A stretch of 64,000 bases of DNA. Origin: Thermococcus paralvinellae. Lineage in GTDB: Archaea; Methanobacteriota_B; Thermococci; Thermococcales; Thermococcaceae. The translations under genes and the position numbers were made by a program. The first letter of the stretch is position 1. Every line of letters begins with the position of its first letter. The notes below the pieces were generated by a model, which saw only the letters and a program-made list of their open reading frames with translations, was not told where the DNA came from and made no database searches. Positions 1 to 8,824 of the stretch are shown in pieces. The stretch is from positions 1,774,681 through 1,838,680 of the forward strand of contig NZ_CP006965.1 of assembly GCF_000517445.1 (NCBI RefSeq), written 5' to 3'.

Positions 1-1
1 T

Positions 2-274
2 AGTGAGACCTCAAATGCATATTACAATTACAATGTTAACCTCGCTGAAGTTTTAAAAGCGATAGCCGCTGGAAAAATTAATGCACCTGAAGAAGTCAAA
101 GAGCAACTTTCCAAGTATGGATGGAAAGTTCTTGATTTAGAGAAAGATACAAGAATGCTCGTAGTTGATCCAAGTACTGAAGTACTTGTTATCTTTGAAG
201 TTCCCTCAGATTTTGTTCCAAAGATATTGGAGTATAAAGACGCAATATATATCGTAAAAATTGAAACAGGGTGA
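2..274 (+). CDS. C-terminal fragment of an unrecognised protein
   Basis: An open frame runs from the window edge to a TGA at 272-274, giving the last 90 residues of a protein whose start lies outside. The fragment is hydrophilic, with a short helical stretch (LAEVLKAIAAGKI) and a sandwich-like end rich in Val and Ile; no motif is recognised. It stops seven bases before the next gene, which encodes a secreted protein, so the two are probably co-transcribed with the pilus-type genes that follow. Function unknown. Confidence 0.6.
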   Translation, partial: SETSNAYYNYNVNLAEVLKAIAAGKINAPEEVKEQLSKYGWKVLDLEKDTRMLVVDPSTEVLVIFEVPSDFVPKILEYKDAIYIVKIETG

Positions 275-280
275 CAGAGT

Positions 281-1144
281 ATGAAAAAACTTCTGGGTCT
301 GTTGCCTTTATTATTACTAATTGGGTTGATTTCTCCAATGGTAAAGGGAAGTCCTACCGGTGATTTACTAATAGACTTAAATGTTACTTTGGTAAATCCC
401 ACTCCATTTCCAAAATTTGTAGTTGTAAATCCCCAATATAACTACACTGTATATAGAGAGCCTTATAACGAAATAGGAAAATTAAATTCTTTGCCTGGCT
501 TCTGGATAAACCCATATGAGAGTTTAAAAGTTAATGTTGTGATAAATGATACAATATTAATCCCGGCAAACTACACATCCAAAAATACCAACATCTTCCA
601 AGGAATAGTATATCCGAAACTCGTTGTATTGCCAAAATTATTCAAAATTAATGATGTTATTATGGGAGACATTATGATTGTGGAATACCATGGAAATGTC
701 AAAATGAGGGTTAAAAATTCACCTTATGATGGAAGATATGTTTTTGCAGTAGGCATGCCTGTGATTTTTATGGGAGCAACACATTATGATTTTGTTCCAA
801 AATATACCATGTGGTTTAGGGATTATTTTGAATTTTTGAAATCGTATCTCCCGCTTAAAACTTATAACAACGAGTCTACAAGAGTTTTAAACATTACTAA
901 GAAAAATTCTGTATTATTCTCCCTCTCTGATAGATTGATTACTGGAAAAACCCTAAAGAAGAACCAAATTATTAATAACGAGGAACATAAACTTGATTTT
1001 CCAATATGGATTGTATGGCTTGGAGAGGGTAGTATTGAAATAAGTTACCAAGTAAAATGGGAGAATATGGAGAAGGTGAACTCCAGTGGAGGAAAAGAAA
1101 AAGAAAAAATCTGGTTTATTTTGGATAAACGAGATATTGAATGA
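281..1144 (+). CDS. Secreted or membrane-anchored protein of a pilus locus, unknown function
   Basis: The 287-residue product begins with a classic signal segment (MKKLLGLLPLLLLIGLISP) followed by a polar region with several Asn-X-Thr/Ser sequons, so it is very probably exported and may be N-glycosylated. There is no second hydrophobic segment. No family is recognised. Its 3' end overlaps the start of the KlbA ATPase gene by 59 bases in another frame, which suggests coupled translation. A role as a minor pilin-like or accessory surface component is only inferred from the neighbouring secretion genes. Confidence 0.7.
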   Translation: MKKLLGLLPLLLLIGLISPMVKGSPTGDLLIDLNVTLVNPTPFPKFVVVNPQYNYTVYREPYNEIGKLNSLPGFWINPYESLKVNVVINDTILIPANYTSKNTNIFQGIVYPKLVVLPKLFKINDVIMGDIMIVEYHGNVKMRVKNSPYDGRYVFAVGMPVIFMGATHYDFVPKYTMWFRDYFEFLKSYLPLKTYNNESTRVLNITKKNSVLFSLSDRLITGKTLKKNQIINNEEHKLDFPIWIVWLGEGSIEISYQVKWENMEKVNSSGGKEKEKIWFILDKRDIE

Positions 1145-4100
1145 GGGAGCGACCCCATTAGAAGACCTTCTTAAAGAAGAGGAATCTGGCGAAGAAGTTG
1201 GGGAGAGTGAGAAGAATATTTTATCATTTCTCCATGAAGAAAGTCCCGAAGAACCCACATCGAACACACTGTTAAAATCTACTTCTGAGGCTTCACCTGC
1301 ACTTCAACAAATTTTGGGGGGGACCCTATCTCAACAAAGGAAATTACCTTTCTTGGCTCCTGAAAGTGAAATGGAAGTCTTAGCAGAGTACGGGAATGTT
1401 AGGATAATAAAGGTTAAATGGGAACCAGTACCTGTTTATGAGCTCAAATTGCCTGAGCTTAGTAACGAAGAAAAGAAGCTGCTTAATATGATTAAGGATA
1501 GGGCAGTCGTACAAATTCGAATAAATCCTGAGAGTATTCCTGATATTGAGGAAAGAAGAAGGATATTTTTCAAAGCAGTAAAACAGCTAGCTAAAGAAAT
1601 GGCACCAACATTCTCTGAAGGAAAAATTGAATTATTTGCCCAATTAATTGTTCAAGACATGATTGGTTATGGAAGAATAGATCCTTTGGTGAGAGATGAT
1701 AATTTAGAAGAAATTATGGTCATTGGGGTTAGAAAGCCAGTATATGTGTGGCATAGGAAGTTTAATATGTGTAAAACTAATATTGTTTTTGATAATGAAA
1801 GGGAACTTCTAAATATCATAGAAAGGATTGCGAGAGAAGTTGGCAGAAGGATTGATCAGCAAAGTCCACTTTTGGATGCTCGTTTATCAGATGGGAGCAG
1901 AGTAAATGCTACAATCCCACCTATAAGCTTAGATGGCCCTACCTTAACAATTAGAAAGTTCAAAAAGGATAAATTAACTATTATCGATTTAATTCGATAT
2001 GGCACATTTAGCTTGGATATTGCTGCATTACTGTGGATTTTTGTTGATGGATTAGGAGTTAAGCCCGCAAACATTCTTGTAGCTGGTGGAACTGGTTCAG
2101 GTAAAACAACCACACTGAACTCTCTTGCAATGTTTATTCCACCTAATGAAAGGGTTATTAGTATAGAGGATACAGCAGAATTGCAGTTACCCATTGAACA
2201 TTGGGTTAGACTAGAAACGAGACCCCCAAATATTGAAGGAAAGGGAGAAATTACAATGGATGATTTAGTTAAGAATACCTTGCGTATGAGACCGGATAGA
2301 ATTATTGTTGGTGAGGTCAGAGGACCCGAAGCGAGGACAATGTTTACCGCGATGAACACAGGACATAATGGAGCGTTATATGATTTCTCAATAATACAGC
2401 TTTCTGATGGGAGATTTGAATTAATTGGCACGCTTTGTAACAAATTATTTGAGAAATACAAGGAGAGAATAAAAACATACAAAGATTTGGAGTACATTGA
2501 GTTGGAGGAAGAGGATCGCTTTAATGTTGTTAGCGTTGGACCTGATTTAAAGTCTGGCACTCATACGGTCTCAAAGATATGGAGAAGGAAAGTAAGAGAA
2601 GGAGAGAAGCTTGTGAAAATTACAACAAGGACAGGCAATGAAGTCATCCTTACAAAAACTCATCCATTCTTTGTATTCTCTGATGGTGATGTCGTTAGAA
2701 AAGAGGCAGGAAGGCTCAAAGTTGGAGATAGAGTTGCAGTAATGATGAGACCTCCAGAGGTGCCAAATAGGAATTATAAAGTCCCTCTAGAGCTATATTC
2801 AGGGATAAGTAGCTACTATCTTGTTCCGAATGAAAAGGGAGATATTCGAATTCTAGGAAAGAGATACAAGAAAGTGAAAAACAATGGATTACCTCCAGAG
2901 GATGCTGAATATCTGATGTCAATAAATTCAGCACCTGTAAGAATTGTTAGAGAGCTTGATGACAAGCTTTCATATATCGCTGGTGTTATTCTTGGAGATG
3001 GATACATATCCTCAAATGGATATTATATATCTGCAACATTTGATGATGAAAGATATATGAGTGCGTTCATAAATGCCGTAAAGGAATATCTTCCAAATTC
3101 AGAACCAGTTATAAAGGACAATGGAACGAGCAAAGTCGTAACCTTTGGTTCCAAAATATTTGCTGAGATGTTATCAAGGATATTCTCAATTCCAAAGGGC
3201 AAAAAATCAGATAGCTGGGATGTACCTGATGCTGTGTTACACAGTGAGGATTTTATAAAGCATTTTATAGCTGGTCTCTTTGATGCTGATGCCTATGTTG
3301 ATAGCAAAGGTCCTTCAATAATGCTAATAACAAAAAGCGAAAGTGGTGCAAGAAAGATATGGTATGCCCTCCAGAGGCTTGGTATTATAAGTACGGTATC
3401 AAAACAAAAGAATAGAGGCTTCAAAGAAGGCTATATCTTTAGAGTCATAGTAAGAGGTATTGAAGACTTGAAAAAGTTCTATGAGCTAATTCCTCTTCAA
3501 AATGCCAAGCGTAAAGAAGAGCTTCGGAAGATTATAGAGAACAAGAAAAGCTATCGCGGAAATCATGTTTATCGCATACCAATTTCCGGCAAGATGATAA
3601 AGCCGCTGAGGGAAAAATTGAACTTAACTGTGACAGAGCTCTCTAAACTGGCTTCAACTTATGCAGGAGAGAAAGTTTCGGAAAGCTTAATCAGGCATAT
3701 TGAACATAACAGAGCATCTGAAATCAGACGCTCAGCTCTTAAAGGAATAGCACTAGCTTTTCAGAGGGTTGCTCAGGATATTAACGACTCAGAAGCATGG
3801 GTATTTGCAAAGAAACTAGAGCTCCTTGCTGATGGAGATGTTTACTGGGATGAAGTTGTTAGTGTCGAAGAAGTTGATCCAAAGGAACTCGGCATAGAGT
3901 ACCTCTATGATCTTACGGTTGAGGAAGATCATAACTATGTTGCAAATGGTATTTTGGTATCTAATTGTATGGGTACTATCCACTCAAATTCAGCGAGAGA
4001 AACAATTGTTAGACTTGAAAGTCCCCCAATGAATGTCCCGAGGATTATGATACCTGCATTGGATATTATCATAATGCAAGTAAGATATCACAGCAGAAAA

Positions 4101-4463
4101 AGAGGGACTTTAAGAAGGATAACTGAAATTGCTGAAGTTTCTGGAATTGAAGGGGACAGTGTTCAGCTTAATACACTATATAAATATGATCCAGCAAAGG
4201 ACATGCTTGTCTCAACAGGAGTACCTAGTAGGTTCATGAACACACTTTCTCAGTTCTCTGGTCTTACTTTAAAAGAATTAGAGTTTGAAAAGGAAAAAAG
4301 AAAGCTGGTATTGCAATGGTTGTTAGAAAAAGGAATCAGGTCACTACCAGAGGTTGGGCAATACATACGGCATTTTTACATTGATCCTGATGAAGTGCTG
4401 AAAACAATTGAACGAGAAGCCTCGTCTATGGAACTTGCGAACAAAGTTAAGGAGTTCATATAG
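1086..4463 (+). CDS. klbA: KlbA-type secretion/pilus ATPase (GspE/VirB11 family) interrupted by an intein
   Basis: Cytoplasmic hexameric ATPase that would power assembly of a type IV pilus-like structure with the two TadC-like membrane proteins downstream. The precursor has 1125 residues; removing the intein (residues 430-960) leaves a 594-residue ATPase. Walker A (GGTGSGKTT) lies at about residues 334-342, an acidic Walker B region (RIIVGEVRGPEA) follows, and the extein junction GHNG / CMGTIHSNSARE is the conserved histidine-box region of the family. The start is GTG at 1086, inside the preceding gene. The N-terminal 100 residues are charged and look disordered. The intein sits in the most conserved part of the enzyme, as is usual for inteins. 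Confidence 0.93.
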   Translation: MEEKKKKKSGLFWINEILNEGATPLEDLLKEEESGEEVGESEKNILSFLHEESPEEPTSNTLLKSTSEASPALQQILGGTLSQQRKLPFLAPESEMEVLAEYGNVRIIKVKWEPVPVYELKLPELSNEEKKLLNMIKDRAVVQIRINPESIPDIEERRRIFFKAVKQLAKEMAPTFSEGKIELFAQLIVQDMIGYGRIDPLVRDDNLEEIMVIGVRKPVYVWHRKFNMCKTNIVFDNERELLNIIERIAREVGRRIDQQSPLLDARLSDGSRVNATIPPISLDGPTLTIRKFKKDKLTIIDLIRYGTFSLDIAALLWIFVDGLGVKPANILVAGGTGSGKTTTLNSLAMFIPPNERVISIEDTAELQLPIEHWVRLETRPPNIEGKGEITMDDLVKNTLRMRPDRIIVGEVRGPEARTMFTAMNTGHNGALYDFSIIQLSDGRFELIGTLCNKLFEKYKERIKTYKDLEYIELEEEDRFNVVSVGPDLKSGTHTVSKIWRRKVREGEKLVKITTRTGNEVILTKTHPFFVFSDGDVVRKEAGRLKVGDRVAVMMRPPEVPNRNYKVPLELYSGISSYYLVPNEKGDIRILGKRYKKVKNNGLPPEDAEYLMSINSAPVRIVRELDDKLSYIAGVILGDGYISSNGYYISATFDDERYMSAFINAVKEYLPNSEPVIKDNGTSKVVTFGSKIFAEMLSRIFSIPKGKKSDSWDVPDAVLHSEDFIKHFIAGLFDADAYVDSKGPSIMLITKSESGARKIWYALQRLGIISTVSKQKNRGFKEGYIFRVIVRGIEDLKKFYELIPLQNAKRKEELRKIIENKKSYRGNHVYRIPISGKMIKPLREKLNLTVTELSKLASTYAGEKVSESLIRHIEHNRASEIRRSALKGIALAFQRVAQDINDSEAWVFAKKLELLADGDVYWDEVVSVEEVDPKELGIEYLYDLTVEEDHNYVANGILVSNCMGTIHSNSARETIVRLESPPMNVPRIMIPALDIIIMQVRYHSRKRGTLRRITEIAEVSGIEGDSVQLNTLYKYDPAKDMLVSTGVPSRFMNTLSQFSGLTLKELEFEKEKRKLVLQWLLEKGIRSLPEVGQYIRHFYIDPDEVLKTIEREASSMELANKVKEFI
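2373..3965 (+). mobile_element. KlbA intein with LAGLIDADG homing endonuclease (Ala1, Cys+1 type)
   Basis: Self-splicing protein element of 531 residues inside the ATPase. It begins with Ala (ALYDFSIIQ) and ends in VSN before Cys+1, the arrangement known for KlbA inteins, which lack the usual nucleophile at position 1 and splice by direct attack of Cys+1. Block B is seen as TKTHPFFVF, and the C-terminal blocks as YLYDLTVEEDHNYVANGILVSN-type sequence. The penultimate residue is Ser, not His. Two dodecapeptide endonuclease motifs keep their acidic residues: IAGVILGDGYI at precursor residue ~631 and IAGLFDADAYV at ~728. A helix-turn-helix-like stretch (LTVTELSKLAS ... SLIRHIEHNRA) lies between the second motif and the C-terminal splicing block. 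The endonuclease looks intact. Confidence 0.93.
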
Positions 4464-4468
4464 CGGTT

Positions 4469-5542
4469 ATGGTGGTAGCATTGGACATCAAGGCTAAATT
4501 AATTCATATTCTCGAAAAAATTGGAGCAAAAACTATAGAAGTTAGTGAAAAGCCTATTAGAAGGGTTCCCAAGGGTAGAACCCTTCAAGAGCAGATAGCT
4601 CTCTTGAGGCAACTAAAAAGAGAGATTGAAAAAGGAGAAAAAGAAGAGGAAGAAATACCCCTTGAAGAAATACTAGAGATAAGACTGGAAGAAATCCAAA
4701 GTCCTTTATCTAGGAGACTGACGGATGCCGTTTTAAAATATTTCAGAGGTCCAGTTGAAATCCTAACAAAATCGCTCAAAGGCCTTGATCAAGATCTATA
4801 TAGGGCAAATATGAGAATTTTTAAGGAAAGATATGTGGCATTAATGTTGATATTATCCTTCTTGGCAGGAATTTTTTCCTTTGTTTTTGCGACACTCATC
4901 ATGATGCCAATTTCTATAGCTTTTATGTTTGGTACATTGGGCTTTATTCTCACCTTTGTGTACATGCGTCATTATCCTAGGATTGTCTGGAGAAATAGGG
5001 TAGCTGAAGTTGAAAAGGCACTTCCTTATGTATTAAGACACATGGCTGCACTGTTAAGTGCTGGAGTAGGTATAGCAGAGGTCTTGGTTTCGGTTGCTCG
5101 CGCTGATTATGGTGTTGCCTCTGAAGAGTTTGCAATCGTTGTAAGAGAAATGCAAACAGGTTCGTCATTTGAGGAGGCACTAACAAACTTTGAAAAAAGA
5201 ATGAATTCAGAAAATGTTAGTAGGGTTATAAAGCAAATTTTGAGAGCAATAAAATTTGGTGGTAATCTGGCTGAAATTCTTTACAAAATGGCCGAAGATT
5301 TTTCTTTTGAATATAGAATGAAGCTAGTTGATTATGTTCAGAAAGTTGCCGGAGTGGCCTTTATATATATGTTTATTACAATCGTTATGCCAACGATGTT
5401 AATTGTAGCAATTCTAGCAGCGTCTATAATGGCAAAGAGACTTGTGTTGCCAATTTCGGGTTTAGCTGCATTGTTACTTTTTGGCTTTCCCATGTTAGCA
5501 TTTTTAATGATTGTTATGATAAAACGTAGGGAGCCGAGGTGA
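4469..5542 (+). CDS. TadC/GspF-like pilus assembly membrane protein
   Basis: Inner platform protein of a type II secretion or type IV pilus-like machine, the expected partner of the KlbA ATPase that ends five bases upstream. The 357-residue product has a charged, coiled-coil-prone N-terminal third (about residues 1-100), two hydrophobic segments near residues 115-165, a type II secretion F domain (KALPYVLRHMAALLSAGVGIAEVL, written here only as its theme of a hydrophobic helix pair with a central Gly), and further membrane segments near the C-terminus. ATG at 4469 follows the ATPase stop directly. It is the first of two paralogous platform proteins. Confidence 0.85.
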   Translation: MVVALDIKAKLIHILEKIGAKTIEVSEKPIRRVPKGRTLQEQIALLRQLKREIEKGEKEEEEIPLEEILEIRLEEIQSPLSRRLTDAVLKYFRGPVEILTKSLKGLDQDLYRANMRIFKERYVALMLILSFLAGIFSFVFATLIMMPISIAFMFGTLGFILTFVYMRHYPRIVWRNRVAEVEKALPYVLRHMAALLSAGVGIAEVLVSVARADYGVASEEFAIVVREMQTGSSFEEALTNFEKRMNSENVSRVIKQILRAIKFGGNLAEILYKMAEDFSFEYRMKLVDYVQKVAGVAFIYMFITIVMPTMLIVAILAASIMAKRLVLPISGLAALLLFGFPMLAFLMIVMIKRREPR

Positions 5543-5549
5543 GTATTCA

Positions 5550-6467
5550 ATGAGAAGATACCCACCACGTCGATGGAGAGTCATTGTTAATTTAGTTTCG
5601 AGAATAATCCCTGAAAAAATTTTAAAGAAATACGAGTTTTTGCTTTACTCTGCAGGAATAAAGTTTTTGGCCTCTGAATATCTAACGATTTCAATTTTGT
5701 CTTCTTTTGGTGTGTTAATTGCCATGTACATTCTCACTAAAAATCCTCTCTATACTCTTATTGGAGTTGTAGCAGTGTTGACTTTCCTCCTTATAATATA
5801 TCCAAACTGGAAAATTTCAAAAAGGGTAGCCGAAATGGAGCAAATGTTGCCTGATGCATTCTTCTATCTAGCTAGCATTCTTAGAGCTGGAGTCTCTTTT
5901 CCAGAAGCATTAGAAGATATTACAGAGACAAAATTTGGGGCATTGACTGAAGAGTTCAGGAGAACAGTTGAAGAGATGAGAAAAGGGAAATCAACCATTG
6001 AGGCATTAAGGGCATTTGCTCTTAGAAATAAGAGATCTCCAATTATTTATCGTTCAATGATGATTATAATTGAATCAATGGAAAGAGGAGCACCTATGGC
6101 GGATGTATTAGTCTCGGTGGCTAATGATGTAAGGGAGATACTTAGAATAAAAAGAGAAAGAAAAGCATCAACAGGAATGCAAGCAATGTTTTTCATAGCA
6201 TCTAGTGGTTTTGTGGGTCCCTTAATAATTGGGATGGTTTCTCAGCTTGCTGCTGGGTTAAGTGGTCCACAAACTGGAATAGAATTACCTGTAGATGAGC
6301 TGAAAACAGTTCTAATGCTTTTCGTCATAATTCAGGCCATAATTTCGGGAATAGGGATTGGTGTTATAAGAGAAGGCAACTACTCCAGTGGAGTTAAATA
6401 TAGTGTACTTTTAGCCATAATGGCGGGTATTATATTTAGTCTCGCATCTAGATTAAAGCTAATTTAA
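5550..6467 (+). CDS. Second TadC/GspF-like pilus assembly membrane protein
   Basis: The 305-residue product is shorter at the N-terminus than its neighbour but has the same plan: paired membrane segments near residues 40-90, a type II secretion F domain around residues 95-215 (motif MLPDAFFYLASILRAGVSFPEAL), and several C-terminal membrane helices. Archaeal pilus and archaellum systems often use one or two such platform proteins with one ATPase; the order ATPase, TadC, TadC supports a complete assembly core here. The gene starts seven bases after the previous stop and ends the operon; an AT-rich convergent gap of 47 bases separates it from the FKBP gene. Confidence 0.85.
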   Translation: MRRYPPRRWRVIVNLVSRIIPEKILKKYEFLLYSAGIKFLASEYLTISILSSFGVLIAMYILTKNPLYTLIGVVAVLTFLLIIYPNWKISKRVAEMEQMLPDAFFYLASILRAGVSFPEALEDITETKFGALTEEFRRTVEEMRKGKSTIEALRAFALRNKRSPIIYRSMMIIIESMERGAPMADVLVSVANDVREILRIKRERKASTGMQAMFFIASSGFVGPLIIGMVSQLAAGLSGPQTGIELPVDELKTVLMLFVIIQAIISGIGIGVIREGNYSSGVKYSVLLAIMAGIIFSLASRLKLI

Positions 6468-6514
6468 ATGGCCCCGAAAAGTGGAGATTTAAACTGAAAA
6501 AGATTATAAAATAT

Positions 6515-6991
6515 TCAAGTCCCTTGTTTTTCTGCCTTTTGTATGTCAACTATTTCCACTTCGAATATCAACGTTTTTCCCGCCAATGGGTGATTGAAAT
6601 CTAAAGTGACCTCCTCTTCTCCAACTTTTGTAATTTTTGCTATTCCACTGTCTGTCATGACATACATATCTTTAACTGGCTCTATTCCAGCGTTTTCAAA
6701 ATCTGAACGAGGAACATTGATAATGAGGTCCTCTTTGGGCATTCCATACCCAAGCTCTGGGGGAATAGTTATGATTTTCTTTTCTCCTACCCTCATGCCA
6801 ATTAATGCCTCATCCAGTCCAGGAATTAGTTCGCCAACTCCAATATTAGCGCCTATAGGTCCGTATTTGCGATCTTCAACGTAAATACCGGCTTCTTTGG
6901 CAATATCCTCATAACTTGTACCAAAAACTTCTCCATCCTCAAATTTTCCAATGTAGTTAAAAACCACAAAATCCCCTTTTTCAATTTTCAT
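6515..6991 (-). CDS. FKBP-type peptidyl-prolyl cis-trans isomerase, SlyD-like
   Basis: Protein-folding catalyst and chaperone acting on proline bonds in the cytoplasm. The chosen start is ATG at 6991 (MKIEKGDFVVFNYIG), preceded at good spacing by GGTGA, giving 158 residues, the usual length for the short archaeal FKBP. A longer in-frame extension exists but has no ribosome site. Seen are the FKBP core with an insert-in-flap domain (LGYGMPKEDLIINVPRSDF) and the closing strand pattern FNHPLAGKTLIFEVEI typical of SlyD/FKBP17. It is divergent from the small gene at 7121, with a TATA-like TTATAAAGG around 7036-7044 on this strand. Confidence 0.92.
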   Translation of the reverse strand: MKIEKGDFVVFNYIGKFEDGEVFGTSYEDIAKEAGIYVEDRKYGPIGANIGVGELIPGLDEALIGMRVGEKKIITIPPELGYGMPKEDLIINVPRSDFENAGIEPVKDMYVMTDSGIAKITKVGEEEVTLDFNHPLAGKTLIFEVEIVDIQKAEKQGT

Positions 6992-7120
6992 TTTCTTCAC
7001 CAAACTTACCTTGATAATCCCCATAGTAGCCGTACCTTTATAACGTTTTTGGTCAATATTATACAACTTTGGGAAAAAGTATATATACAATGCTGACAAC
7101 TAATATTTGGAGGCTACATT

Positions 7121-7417
7121 ATGGGATACTTTGCGGAAATGCTTAAAAGAGAGTTTAAAGAGCTTGACGTTAAGGATATCTACACCACTAAGCTCGGAAG
7201 TAGGGATATAGAGATTCTGGAAGCCACTGCTCATGACACTAAGTTTCCAGCCATGTTTCAAAGTGAGGAGAAAAAGTATGGGATTTATCTTTGGTCACTA
7301 ATAATAACCAGTACAAACAATACCAGAACAATTCGAGGTTTGGACAAGCTTGATACTCTAAAAATGAGGATTAAAGAAAATGTAAGGGCAATAGTGGAAG
7401 GAATGGAAAAGGATTAG
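7121..7417 (+). CDS. Conserved small protein, unknown function
   Basis: A 98-residue soluble, charged protein with no recognised domain. The start is supported by GGAGG at 7109-7113 and a TATA box (AGTATATATA) near 7078-7087. The C-terminal half alternates short strands and an amphipathic helix (LKMRIKENVRAIVEGMEKD). It overlaps the convergent DUF2118-like gene by four bases at their 3' ends. Its compact size and own promoter suggest a genuine gene of Thermococcales, but nothing in the sequence gives a role. Confidence 0.7.
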   Translation: MGYFAEMLKREFKELDVKDIYTTKLGSRDIEILEATAHDTKFPAMFQSEEKKYGIYLWSLIITSTNNTRTIRGLDKLDTLKMRIKENVRAIVEGMEKD

Positions 7418-7911
7418 TCCTCTGGAAGCAGGTAGTAGAGATAGTGTGGTCTATTAGTGAATTCATCTATAAAGACTACGACACCACTTTTTGGTGGTTT
7501 TAGATAGTGAACCTCACCTTTTTTTGTTGTTACAGCAGCAAATGCATCGCTTTTTCTTACTCTATTGCCAACACCAGCAATTAAAGTTGATACATAGCCC
7601 TCAACAGGAAGAATCATTAGTTCATCGCCCTTATATAATCTAATTTCTGTTCTTCTATCAGGTAAAACAATTATAGCATCGCAGAGCATCTTGTGCTCAT
7701 ATTTATCAACATAGAAATGGAATCTATCATACACCTCTTTTCTCAAAATTTTTGCTTTTTCTCTGTCTATAAACTCTGGAATTCTCTCTCCCTTTTTGAG
7801 CCTCACTTCAATGTTATCCTGAATAATTATGCAGTCAACTTTAGCTTTCCCATCTTTATCAAAGCACTCCTCATACGAAGATTCCACATATAGCTGAGGT
7901 ATCCTTTCCAT
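7414..7911 (-). CDS. DUF2118-like protein with biotinyl/lipoyl-type C-terminal fold
   Basis: The 165-residue product resembles the archaeal DUF2118 family. The C-terminal half (PVEGYVSTLIAGVGNRVRKS, then KSGVVVFIDEF) has the look of a hammerhead barrel of the biotinyl/lipoyl type, but the expected modified lysine motif is not evident, so covalent cofactor attachment is doubtful. The N-terminal half carries the polar segment CIIIQDNIEVRLKKGERIPEF. It has a short upstream region facing the MoxR operon promoter. Family assignment is from memory and function is unknown. Confidence 0.6.
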   Translation of the reverse strand: MERIPQLYVESSYEECFDKDGKAKVDCIIIQDNIEVRLKKGERIPEFIDREKAKILRKEVYDRFHFYVDKYEHKMLCDAIIVLPDRRTEIRLYKGDELMILPVEGYVSTLIAGVGNRVRKSDAFAAVTTKKGEVHYLKPPKSGVVVFIDEFTNRPHYLYYLLPED

Positions 7912-7984
7912 ACATCACTCACCTAACTTTTTCAACAATGTAAAACTTTTTAAGTTTATCCGTCATAACTATTTTTTGGTCAAA

Positions 7985-8824
7985 ATGAAAAGAAAAGGCC
8001 TAGCATTGTTCTTAGTGCTGTTTCTCCTAATGGCGCTGATAATGAGTGGCCAGGCCAAAATAGAGGAGATTCCAAAGGGTTCACAAAATTATTATTGGAT
8101 TGGTCTGTTGTTTGGAATTATCGTGATAGCTGCGGGCTTTATTATTATCCAGATACTTTTAAGTTGGCAAGATCTGCCTACAAAGGGCAGAGCTGATAAT
8201 ATTAATTGGCAAATAATAGTTGCAATTTTTACTGGAACGTTGATGCTTTCTTTACCCTTGCTTTTTATGGTTTCTAAAGCTCAGTTCTCTCCGATAACAG
8301 CAAATAATACCACCACACAAGGGGTGTATGTTGTTAACGGAAGCTATCATGTAACGTATTACGAAAAATACTTTAGGAATCCAGTTTTTCTCGGAAATCC
8401 TAGCACAAAAATTATTCTCTATGGATTTTTCGGCATAATATCAGCAGCTTTGATATATCTCTCGATAGCATTCTACAGAGACTTAAGTACTAGGAGAAGG
8501 GTAAAGAAGCTTAGGGAAGAAATTCAAGAGTTTGATAAAAGGCTTAAGGAAGACGGGATTTCATTCATCGGAGACCCCAAAGATATTGTCATTAAGCTAT
8601 ACAAAAACGCCGTGATATGGCTTGAAATTTTGGGAATTCCCTACAGGGAAAGCTGGACTCACTGGGAGCATGCAGAGAGAGTAAAATACAAACATGATGC
8701 ATATGTTGAACTTGCACAGCTTTTTGAAAAAGCCAAGTATGCTCCAGAAAAAGTAACTATGGAAGATGCTAAAAGGGCTTATGAGCTTTACCTAATAATT
8801 AAGGGTGATGAGCATGAGAGTTAG
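7985..8824 (+). CDS. DUF4129-type membrane protein, first gene of the MoxR/DUF58 operon
   Basis: About 279 residues. There is an N-terminal signal-like segment (LALFLVLFLLMALIMSG), two further membrane helices near residues 40-65 and 75-95, an external loop with sequons, a fourth helix near 140-160, and a cytoplasmic C-terminal domain with the DUF4129 pattern: DPKDIVIKLYKNAVIWLEILG, then ELAQLFEKAKYAPEKVTMEDA. ATG at 7985 is chosen; a TTG at 7976 is in frame. The TATA-like CTTTTTAAGTTT at 7946-7957 puts the transcript start near 7977, so the mRNA would be leaderless or nearly so, and no ribosome site is visible. It overlaps the next gene by 11 bases. Confidence 0.8.
   Translation: MKRKGLALFLVLFLLMALIMSGQAKIEEIPKGSQNYYWIGLLFGIIVIAAGFIIIQILLSWQDLPTKGRADNINWQIIVAIFTGTLMLSLPLLFMVSKAQFSPITANNTTTQGVYVVNGSYHVTYYEKYFRNPVFLGNPSTKIILYGFFGIISAALIYLSIAFYRDLSTRRRVKKLREEIQEFDKRLKEDGISFIGDPKDIVIKLYKNAVIWLEILGIPYRESWTHWEHAERVKYKHDAYVELAQLFEKAKYAPEKVTMEDAKRAYELYLIIKGDEHES

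Noticed and set aside
28-402. Minus-strand open frame of 124 codons at the left edge
   Set aside because: It is antisense to the partial gene and signal peptide gene, has low-complexity composition and no ribosome site.
1856-2560. Minus-strand open frame of 234 codons inside klbA
   Set aside because: It is the reverse shadow of the conserved ATPase motifs and of the intein start; its composition (Ser/Leu/Ile-rich) is typical of antisense frames.
6992-7099. N-terminal extension of the FKBP protein (start at 7099)
   Set aside because: It would cross the promoter of the divergent gene, and a proper GGTGA-spaced ATG exists at 6991.
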